Shown piece by piece: positions 16,491-23,922 of a stretch of DNA of 64,000 bases; position 1 is the stretch's first letter, and the number at the start of each line of letters is the position of its first letter. This DNA comes from Bog-473 sp963788585 (GTDB lineage: Bacteria; Actinomycetota; Acidimicrobiia; Acidimicrobiales; RAAP-2). The notes under the pieces are model-generated. The model made no database searches. It was not told where the DNA came from and was given only the letters and a program-made list of their open reading frames with translations. The stretch is from NCBI GenBank assembly GCA_963788585.1, contig CAWBHA010000003.1, positions 1,302,001 through 1,366,000 of the forward strand, written 5' to 3'. A program made the translations under genes and the position numbers.

Positions 16491-17810
16491 TCAGTGGAGA
16501 GGCGGTGTGCACTCGATCCCCGGCGGCGGGCGGGGCGCCGGCGCGACGCCGAGCTTCCAGGCCAACCACGGCAACGAGTTCTGGAAGGCCGTCTCCCAGA
16601 ACGTGAAGTCGTGGCCCCCGGGCGGCGTGAAGAGGCAGACCTGCGCCAGGTGCGCGTCGTTGACGGCGAAGTCGTGCAGCTGGTGCGCGACGATCAGGAC
16701 GCCGGGATCCTGCGCACCCGCCTCGAACCAGCCCGAGACGGTGGGGTAGCGGTTCGTCGTGAGCAAGTGGTCGGGGCTGTGCGCCTCGAAGTTCGCCGTC
16801 GACCCGCCGTAGAGGTCGGTGATCGTCTGCTGCTGGTCGTCGTTCTGATAGGAGGGTTCCAGGTACCCCGAGTAGTCCGCGAAGGTCGGGAACACCGTCG
16901 GGTTCCGCAACGCGAGCGTGACGGCGCAGGTCCCCCCCGCAGAGAGGCCCGCCACCGCGAACGACCTCGGGCCTGTCGCCGCATCGAATTGGCTCCGCAT
17001 GAAGTTCGGCACGTCCTTGGTCAAATACGTCTCGGCGTTGCCCGCCAGCGTCGAGTTGGCGCATTCGGAGTCGCCGGTCGGTCCGTTGGGGTCGGGCATG
17101 ACGAGAAGCGGCGCCACGCCGTGATTGCGGCGCGCGAAGTCGGTGGCTGTGGTGTCCGCATAGGCCGCACGGGTCCAGTCGCCCGGCTCCCCCGGCACAC
17201 CTGTCAGCATCTCGACGACCGGGAGCGCGGGCTCGGGGTTCATGAACCAGGCCGGGGGCAGCCAGACGTAGCCGTCGGCGGCCTGGAAGTGCGAGATGGT
17301 GGCCGGGATCTTGAGCTCAATGGTGTAGCCGTGCTCCGGCAGCTTCCCGCTCTCGCGTACCTGGTTGCGGATCGCGTTGAGCTCGGACAGGGCGACCTCG
17401 TTGGCCGCCTCCTTGCCGAAGAGCCGGTCGAGCGTGGGGTAGTAGTCGTAGGTCTCGTTCACGACGGTGAACGCCGCGATGACGCAGAACACGATGGCCA
17501 GGACCGAGAACGTCCGCAGCGCCCAGTGGGCGCGCCGGAAGCCCATGACCGCGACCACCAGCGAGAACAGCATCAGCCAGGTCCACAGGTAGAAGGTGTT
17601 GGGAAAGGCGTCGGGGACGAGGTCGAAGACGTGGATGCAGATGGCGACGACGCCCGTGAGGGCCAGGCTCACCGGGATGCCGATGAGCAGCTGCAGCTTC
17701 CAGGCGCCGTCCCACCACCCGATGGCGAAGATGACGGAGACGATCGCCACGGTCACGACGACGACCGGGAACCACCCGCTGATGATGGAAAAGTTGATGG
17801 CGAGTTCCAT
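16491..17810 (-). CDS. Membrane-anchored alpha/beta-hydrolase esterase, copy 2
   Basis: 439 residues with the same architecture as the copy at 14173: four N-terminal helices (MELAINFSIISGWFP onwards), then an extracytoplasmic esterase domain with VAGLSAGGTC (nucleophile Ser), GAQDPGV and TPPGGHDFTFW (His). DPNGPTGDSECANS and GNAETYLTKDVPNFM are shared. ATG at 17810 is chosen because it matches the paralogue's start and leaves 58 bases to the divergent lysS; frames reaching 18008 run into lysS. It may hydrolyse an ester in the envelope. Beside a lysyl-lipid synthase, an aminoacyl-phosphatidylglycerol hydrolase role is attractive, since such hydrolases are known near synthases, but the family link is inference. 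Confidence 0.88.
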   Translation of the reverse strand: MELAINFSIISGWFPVVVVTVAIVSVIFAIGWWDGAWKLQLLIGIPVSLALTGVVAICIHVFDLVPDAFPNTFYLWTWLMLFSLVVAVMGFRRAHWALRTFSVLAIVFCVIAAFTVVNETYDYYPTLDRLFGKEAANEVALSELNAIRNQVRESGKLPEHGYTIELKIPATISHFQAADGYVWLPPAWFMNPEPALPVVEMLTGVPGEPGDWTRAAYADTTATDFARRNHGVAPLLVMPDPNGPTGDSECANSTLAGNAETYLTKDVPNFMRSQFDAATGPRSFAVAGLSAGGTCAVTLALRNPTVFPTFADYSGYLEPSYQNDDQQQTITDLYGGSTANFEAHSPDHLLTTNRYPTVSGWFEAGAQDPGVLIVAHQLHDFAVNDAHLAQVCLFTPPGGHDFTFWETAFQNSLPWLAWKLGVAPAPRPPPGIECTPPLH

Positions 17811-17868
17811 CTCGTTGTCTCGGTAAGCTATCCACCTGGAGTTGCCGGGGTCTGGCATCCTGGGGGGC

Positions 17869-19386
17869 ATGGAGGAGATGGACGTGGGGGCAGACTCCGA
17901 GAACCGGTCCACCGTTGACGCGCTGGTCGCCGAGCGCCGCGCCAAGCGCGACGCCCTGATCTCGCTGGGCATCGACCCGTACCCGATGCGCTTCGACCGC
18001 ACCGACACCGCGGCCGAGCTGCACGCCCGCTACGCCGAGCTGGCGCCCGATGTACGGACCGGGATGCAGGCGAAGGTGGCGGGCCGCGTGGCCAGCATCC
18101 GCGGTCACGGCAAGCTGGAGTTCGTCACCCTCCAGGACGTGACCGGCAGCATCCAGCTGCTGATCAGCGAATCGGTGCTCGAGCCGCCCGCGACCGAGGT
18201 GCGCGATCGACTCGACCTGGGGGACTGGCTGGGCGCCGCCGGAGAGGTGGTGACGAGCCGCCGCGGGGAGCTGTCGGTCGAGGTCACGGGCCTGACCCTG
18301 CTCTCGAAGGCGTTGCGCCCGTTGCCGGACAAGTGGCACGGGTTGAGCGACGAGGACACCCGGTACCGCCAGCGCGAGGTGGACCTGCTGGCGAACCCCG
18401 ACTCCCGCCGCGTGTTCGACGTGCGCTTCAAGACCCTCGCGTCGATGCGCCGGACCTTCGTCGACGAGGGCTTCGTCGAGGTCGAGACCCCGATCCTCCA
18501 GAGCCTGGCCGGCGGTGCCATCGCGCGGCCCTTCGTGACCCATTCCAACGCGCTCGACATCGACCTCAGCCTGCGCATCGCGCCCGAGCTGTTCCTGAAG
18601 CGGCTGGTGGTCGGAGGTTACGAGCGCGTGTTCGAGATCGCGCGCAACTTCCGCAACGAGGGCATCGACACCCGCCACAGCCCTGAGTTCACCTCGCTCG
18701 AGGCGTACCGCGCGTTCGGTGACGTGCACGACGGGATGGACCTCACCGAGCGGGCCATCCTGGCCGCGGCCCGCGCCGCCGCCGGCCGTCTCACGTTCAC
18801 GTTGGGGGACCACAAGGTGGACCTCACCCCGCCCTGGCCCCGGGTCGAGCTCCTCGACCTGCTGGAAGAAGCAGTGGGCAGCCGGGTCCACCCGAGCGAC
18901 CCGGTCGAGGACGTGCGCGCCGTCTGTGACGCGCACGATGTCGCGTACTTGGACTCGTGGGGCTCGGGCAAGCTCATCTTCGAGATGTACGACAAGATCC
19001 TCCAGGGCGCCACGACGGATGCCCGCTTCATCTGCGGGTTCCCGGTTGCCGTCAGCCCCCTGGCCCGTCACCGCCCGGACGACCCGACCCTGGCCGACCG
19101 TTTCGAGCTGGTGATCGACGGCAAGGAGCTGGCCAACGGCTACAGCGAGCTCAACGTGCCCGAGGAGCAAGAGGCGCGCTTCGCCACCGAGGCGGCCGCC
19201 GCGGCCTCCGGTGACCTCGAGGCGCACCCCGCGGACCGGGCCTTCGTCCGGGCGCTCGAATACGGGCTGCCGCCGACGTCGGGCATCGGCATCGGGTTGG
19301 ACCGCCTCGTCATGCTGTTGGCCGAGGTGACGTCGATCCGCGACGTCATCCTGTTCCCGATCCTGCGACCCGAGGCGTCGGAGTGA
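17869..19386 (+). CDS. lysS: Class II lysyl-tRNA synthetase
   Basis: Charges tRNA-Lys with lysine in the cytosol. The 505-residue protein has an N-terminal OB anticodon-binding domain (VAGRVASIRGHGKLEFVTLQDVTGSIQ) and a class II core: motif 1 around the MRRTFVDEGFVEVETPILQ helix, motif 2 FEIARNFRNEGIDTRHSPEFT, motif 3 GIGIGLDRLVMLLAEV, plus the lysine pocket ELANGYSELN. Start ATG at 17869 has a G-rich site just upstream; ATG at 17878 is possible. Its stop overlaps the GTG of the MprF-like gene (GTGA at 19383). This arrangement echoes mycobacterial LysX, where a LysRS and an MprF domain are one protein. It may therefore be a second, lipid-dedicated LysRS. Confidence 0.95.
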   Translation: MEEMDVGADSENRSTVDALVAERRAKRDALISLGIDPYPMRFDRTDTAAELHARYAELAPDVRTGMQAKVAGRVASIRGHGKLEFVTLQDVTGSIQLLISESVLEPPATEVRDRLDLGDWLGAAGEVVTSRRGELSVEVTGLTLLSKALRPLPDKWHGLSDEDTRYRQREVDLLANPDSRRVFDVRFKTLASMRRTFVDEGFVEVETPILQSLAGGAIARPFVTHSNALDIDLSLRIAPELFLKRLVVGGYERVFEIARNFRNEGIDTRHSPEFTSLEAYRAFGDVHDGMDLTERAILAAARAAAGRLTFTLGDHKVDLTPPWPRVELLDLLEEAVGSRVHPSDPVEDVRAVCDAHDVAYLDSWGSGKLIFEMYDKILQGATTDARFICGFPVAVSPLARHRPDDPTLADRFELVIDGKELANGYSELNVPEEQEARFATEAAAAASGDLEAHPADRAFVRALEYGLPPTSGIGIGLDRLVMLLAEVTSIRDVILFPILRPEASE

Positions 19387-22337
19387 CCGAGGCGGCAACG
19401 GCCCCGCTTGCGGACGCCGTTGTCGCCGCGGCGGTCAGCAGCAACGGCCAGGGGGAGCCGCCCGGCGTCGCGTCCGCGCCGGATGTGCCCGATCGCACCG
19501 AGGTGGCCGTCCCGAAGGGGGCCCGCACGGTCGTGGTGAGCGACCTGCACCTGCCGACCGTGGCCACCGAGACCAGCCGCGCCGTCGAGAAGGAGCTGAG
19601 CGACCTGCTCGACCAGTGGGTGGGCCCCGGCGTCTTCGTCATCGCCGGGGACGGCTTCGAGCTCCTGGCCGGCCCTCCCGATGTCGACCGCGTGCTCGAC
19701 GCCCATCCGCATTTCACCCAGGCCCTCCTGTCCTTCGCGGGTTTGGACGACCGTCGCGTCGTGATCCTGCCGGGCAACCACGACGGGCGTCTGGCCTGGG
19801 ACGACGACGCCGTGGCCGTGCTGCGACGTCGCATCGGGGTGAGCATCGTCTCGCTGGCCGTGGACCTCGTGGTCGAGACCGACGCGGGGACCGACCGCGT
19901 GCGCGTCGTCCACGGCAACCAGCTCGATCCCTACAACACGTTCGAGGACCCGCGCTCGCCGGTCGACACGCCGCTCGGCCACCATGTCGTGCAGCAGCTG
20001 CTGCCCGAGCTCGAGGCGCGGCAGCGTCCGGGCTCGCTGCTCGACGGCGTGCAGTGGCTCGACGGCGACCTGGCCGACTTCGTCGGGTCGCGCCTGCTCT
20101 ACCGCAAGGTGGTGGGCAAGCTCTGGCTCATCGCCATCCCGTTCCTGGCGGCCCTGGTGCTGCGTTTTCTCGCCTTCTTCCCCGGCGTCGGATCCCTCCT
20201 GCACCACCACGCGCAACGGTGGCTGATCGGCCTCGGGCTCCTGGTAGCGCTGATGGTGGTGGTGGCGACCGTCGCGGCGGTGTCGACCATGCTGCGCGTG
20301 AACCGGGCGCTGCGCGAGAGCGTCGTGAGCATGCGGGCGGACCCCGCGACCCACAACAGCCCGGCCCGCTCGGCCGCCTCGCGCCTCGTGGCCGAGGGCT
20401 ACGCCGGCCTGGTGTCGGGGCACACCCACGAGCCCGAGCTGTCCGTCACCGGCAACGGCTTCTACGCCAACACGGGAAGCGGGACCGAGTCCGTGGTGGC
20501 CAGGCCCTCCCGTCTCCGCCTGCCCCGCCCGTTCGTGGCCGTGCGCCGCGTCTCCTACGTGGACCTGCGGTGCGCCGACGAATTGGAGGTGCGCCTCTTC
20601 CTGCGCGAGGTCGTCAGCCGCTCGCCCTCGTTCCTGGAGCGCTTGGCGATGCGACACACCATGGCCAAGCTGTCGGAGCTGACCTGCGTGGCTTCCTTGC
20701 CGCATGGGCCGACCTGGCCGGTCGAGCAGGGCGTCCTGTCGACGCTGGTGCGCCGCCGCCGGGTGCGCCGCGTCGCGGCGGCGCTGCTCGTGGTCGCGGG
20801 ACTCCTCAACATCGTCTTCGCCCTGGTGTGGTCGGTGCCGGCGTCGGTGGAGCGCTGGCTGCCCGTCGGGCTCCACCCGCTCTCGGGGACGGCGGCCATC
20901 GTGGGTGGGCTCGCGCTGACCGGGCTGGCCCGCGGCGTCCGCTATGGGTTCCGGGGTGCCTGGCTGGCGGCGCTGGTGGTCCTCCTGGCCAGCACGATCG
21001 ACCGCCTCGTCCAGGGACACGGCCTGGAGGGGTCGATCATCGCCTGCGTGTTCGGGTTGTGGCTCGTCGCGGAGCACCAGCACTTCAACGTGAGCCCCGC
21101 CGGCGTCGCCCGCTTCGTCGGCTGGCTCATCGCCGGGGGCCTGGCGGCCGTGGCCATCGCGGCGTTCATCGCCGCCGTGTTCATCACGGGCCACCACGAG
21201 TCGATCGACGCCATCCTGCTGGCCGTGCTCGGGGTGTTGGTGATGGCCACCCTGGTGGCGCTCCCCGGGCGGGAGACCAGGCGGACCGGCGCGGCGCGGC
21301 GCGAGACCTTCGCCCGCACGCGCGCCACCATCGACCGCTTCGGTGGTGGCACCCTCGACTACTTCGCGTTGCGGGACGACAAGTCCTGGTTCTTCACCGG
21401 ACGGACCGTCGTGTCGTACTCGGTGATCAACGGCGTGATGCTCGTGTCGCCCGACCCCATCGGCCCGGTCGAGGAGCGCGCCAGCGCCTGGCTCGACACG
21501 ATGGATTTCTGCGAGTCCCATGGCTGGCATCCGTCGGTGCTGGCTGCCTCGGACGCCTGGCTGCCGATCTACCGCGCCTCCGGCCTCGTGGACCACTACA
21601 TCGGCGACGAGGCCGTGGTCGACTGCCCCGGGTTCTCTCTCAAGGGCAAGGAGATGAAGTCCCTGCGCGGGGCGTACAACCGGATGAAGAAGGGTGGCTT
21701 CCGCGTCGACGTGCTCGACCCGCTCGAGGCCTCGGACGACCTGCGCCGGGCACTGCTCGAGCTGATGACCGAGACCAGGCAGGGCGAGGTCGAACGGGGC
21801 TACTCCATGACGCTGTCGCGCATGTTCGACGCCCGCGACACCGGACTGCTGCTGGCGGTCTGCTTCGACGCGGAGGGTCGGCCGGTCGCCTTCAACCAGT
21901 ACGTGCCTGCCTCGCAGGTCAAGGGCTACTCGCTCGACGTGATGCGACGGACCGCCAATCCGGACGCGCCCAACGGCCTGACCGACTTCGTCATCATCGA
22001 GACGATCGCCTGGATGACCGAGCACGGCTTCCGGGGGCTCGGCCTCAACTTCGCGACCATGCGCGAGATCGTCGCCGACGAGACGTCCCGCGGGGGCCCG
22101 TGGATGCACATGGAGAAGTCGGTGCTGCACCACTTCAGCGACACCATGCAGATCGAGTCGCTGTGGCGGTTCAACAAGAAATACGACCCGGCATGGGTGT
22201 CCCGGTACGCGGTGACCGGGGCCTTCCTGCGCATCGCCGGCTCCGGGCTGGCGATCGCGCGGGCCGAGGCGGTCACGGAGCTGCCCGTGGTCGGGCACCT
22301 CCTGCACTCACGAGAGCCGGCGAGCACCGGCGAGTAG
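19383..22337 (+). CDS. Metallophosphoesterase - MprF-like (DUF2156) lysyl-transferase fusion
   Basis: 984 residues. N-terminal calcineurin-type metallophosphoesterase: SDLHLP (Asp54, His56), GDGFE (Asp90), GNHD (131-134), VVHGNQ (His177) and GHTHE (346-350). A two-helix membrane hairpin (about 245-265 and 281-303) is inserted between the last two motifs. About five or six more helices (465-625) lead to a C-terminal DUF2156 GNAT-like domain (about 640-970) with YFALRDDKSWFF, SPDPIGP, LKGKEMKSLRGAYNRMKKGGF and FATMREIVADE. That domain in MprF and LysX moves lysine from Lys-tRNA to phosphatidylglycerol. Coupled to lysS by a GTGA overlap. The lysyl-transfer role rests on family and neighbourhood; the phosphoesterase substrate is unknown. 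Confidence 0.88.
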   Translation: MTEAATAPLADAVVAAAVSSNGQGEPPGVASAPDVPDRTEVAVPKGARTVVVSDLHLPTVATETSRAVEKELSDLLDQWVGPGVFVIAGDGFELLAGPPDVDRVLDAHPHFTQALLSFAGLDDRRVVILPGNHDGRLAWDDDAVAVLRRRIGVSIVSLAVDLVVETDAGTDRVRVVHGNQLDPYNTFEDPRSPVDTPLGHHVVQQLLPELEARQRPGSLLDGVQWLDGDLADFVGSRLLYRKVVGKLWLIAIPFLAALVLRFLAFFPGVGSLLHHHAQRWLIGLGLLVALMVVVATVAAVSTMLRVNRALRESVVSMRADPATHNSPARSAASRLVAEGYAGLVSGHTHEPELSVTGNGFYANTGSGTESVVARPSRLRLPRPFVAVRRVSYVDLRCADELEVRLFLREVVSRSPSFLERLAMRHTMAKLSELTCVASLPHGPTWPVEQGVLSTLVRRRRVRRVAAALLVVAGLLNIVFALVWSVPASVERWLPVGLHPLSGTAAIVGGLALTGLARGVRYGFRGAWLAALVVLLASTIDRLVQGHGLEGSIIACVFGLWLVAEHQHFNVSPAGVARFVGWLIAGGLAAVAIAAFIAAVFITGHHESIDAILLAVLGVLVMATLVALPGRETRRTGAARRETFARTRATIDRFGGGTLDYFALRDDKSWFFTGRTVVSYSVINGVMLVSPDPIGPVEERASAWLDTMDFCESHGWHPSVLAASDAWLPIYRASGLVDHYIGDEAVVDCPGFSLKGKEMKSLRGAYNRMKKGGFRVDVLDPLEASDDLRRALLELMTETRQGEVERGYSMTLSRMFDARDTGLLLAVCFDAEGRPVAFNQYVPASQVKGYSLDVMRRTANPDAPNGLTDFVIIETIAWMTEHGFRGLGLNFATMREIVADETSRGGPWMHMEKSVLHHFSDTMQIESLWRFNKKYDPAWVSRYAVTGAFLRIAGSGLAIARAEAVTELPVVGHLLHSREPASTGE

Positions 22338-22392
22338 GGAGCGGTCCGAGACCGACCGGTCTCGATGCGGCCGGTACGCGACGCTGTTGGGC

Positions 22393-23907
22393 GTGCCGAG
22401 GAGACGGGTCGCCGCGCTGGTGGCCCTGGTGGCCCTTCTCGGGACGGGATGCTCGCTCGAGGGGTACGGGCAGGGGGGCGGCACGCCGGCGAACCATTCC
22501 CGCCCGATTTCCCGCACGGCGGACGCCGCCGGTTCCACCTCGTCGACCACCGCGACCACGACGACCACGACCACGCCGCCTCCGGTAGCGCCGCTGGTGT
22601 GGACACCGTGCAACGGGGACCTCCAGTGCGCCACCCTCGTCGTGCCGCTCGACTACGCCGACCCGCGTGGCCCCACCATCCCCGTCGCGGTGGCACGGCA
22701 TCCGGCCGAGGACCCGGGCGCGCGGATCGGGTCACTCGTGATCGACCCGGGCGGCCCCGGCGTGTCGGGCATCGACGACATGGACAACGAGCTGGCGTCC
22801 TTGACGCCGGAGCTGCTCGACGACTTCGACATCGTCATGTTCGACCCGCGCGGTGTCGAGCGCAGCGATCCCGTGGAGTGCAACCCGGCTCCGGGCGAGC
22901 CGCCGTCCCCCAGCAATCCGGTCCCGACGACACCCGCCACGCTGGCGGCGGTGATCGCCAACCTGAAGCAGTTCGCGTCGGATTGCGAGCGGACGGTGCC
23001 GTCGCTGCTGCCCTACGTGGGGACGGTCGACGTCGCCCGAGACATGGACCTCCTGCGCCAGGCGCTGGGGGACAGCGGCCTGACCTACATGGGACAGTCC
23101 TACGGCACCCTGCTCGGCCTGACCTACGCGCAACTGTTCCCGACCCACGTGCGCGCCATCGTGCTCGACGGCGTCATCGACCCCGCACTCTCGTTCACCC
23201 AATTCACGGAGCAACAGGCGGCCGGCTTCGAGTCCGCCCTAGGGTCCTTCTTCGCCTGGTGTGCCGACACGCCGTCGTGCCCCTGGCGGCCGGCCGGCGA
23301 TCCCACCACCGCGCTGCTCGCCGAGATCGATGCCGGCGCCGCCAGCGCGAGCACGCTCTACGACGCGTTGCTCGCCGGGCTCTACTCGAGCAATGACTGG
23401 CCCGAACTGGCCGACACGCTGGCCGCCGACGCCAGCGGCGACGCCAGTCCCGCATCGTCGATGGCCAACCACTACGAGCAGGCCGGCTCCTCCAACGGCG
23501 CGGAGGCCGAGGTGGCCATCGACTGCCTGGACCATCCGGTCGACCACGACCTGACGACCTACAGCGCGCTGGCCGACTCGCTCACCGCCACGGCACCGGT
23601 GTTCGGTCCGCTCCTCGTCTGGGGGGAGGCGGCCTGCGCGGTGTGGCCCGACTCCCCGACGCGCACCGTGGGCCCGGTCAGCGCCGCCGGTGCCCCGCCC
23701 ATCCTCGTCGTCGGCACGACCGACGACCCCGCGACTCCCTACGCCTGGGCGGTCAACGTCTCCCACGAACTGAGCCGCAGCGCGCTGTTGACCGTGGACG
23801 GGGACAGTCACGTGGCGTACTTCTACAGCGCGTGTGTGCGCGATGACGTGCAGGCGTACCTCGTCGACGGCGTCACGCCGCCCGCCCGTGCCACGTGCAC
23901 CTCGTAG
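22393..23907 (+). CDS. Secreted TAP-like alpha/beta-hydrolase lipoprotein
   Basis: About 504 residues with a lipobox (LLGTGC) after a short hydrophobic signal, a Thr-rich linker (residues 45-65) and an alpha/beta-hydrolase of the tripeptidyl-aminopeptidase (TAP)-like family. Core motifs are GSLVIDPGGPGVSG (oxyanion hole), VMFDPRGVERS, the nucleophile in MGQSYGTLLGLTYA, and a TAP-like C-terminal domain with PILVVGTTDDPATPYAWA (acid) and DGDSHVAYF (His). Relatives are extracellular peptidases or esterases. GTG at 22393 or TTG at 22387 may start it. It follows the MprF fusion by about 55 bases on the same strand, so co-transcription is possible. Confidence 0.88.
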   Translation: MPRRRVAALVALVALLGTGCSLEGYGQGGGTPANHSRPISRTADAAGSTSSTTATTTTTTTPPPVAPLVWTPCNGDLQCATLVVPLDYADPRGPTIPVAVARHPAEDPGARIGSLVIDPGGPGVSGIDDMDNELASLTPELLDDFDIVMFDPRGVERSDPVECNPAPGEPPSPSNPVPTTPATLAAVIANLKQFASDCERTVPSLLPYVGTVDVARDMDLLRQALGDSGLTYMGQSYGTLLGLTYAQLFPTHVRAIVLDGVIDPALSFTQFTEQQAAGFESALGSFFAWCADTPSCPWRPAGDPTTALLAEIDAGAASASTLYDALLAGLYSSNDWPELADTLAADASGDASPASSMANHYEQAGSSNGAEAEVAIDCLDHPVDHDLTTYSALADSLTATAPVFGPLLVWGEAACAVWPDSPTRTVGPVSAAGAPPILVVGTTDDPATPYAWAVNVSHELSRSALLTVDGDSHVAYFYSACVRDDVQAYLVDGVTPPARATCTS

Positions 23908-23922
23908 GCGGGCCGCCGCGCG

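Noticed and set aside
19140..22307. A 1055-residue minus-strand frame rich in His/Arg/Gln
   Set aside because: It is antisense to lysS and the MprF fusion; no motif, typical mirror of a GC-rich gene.
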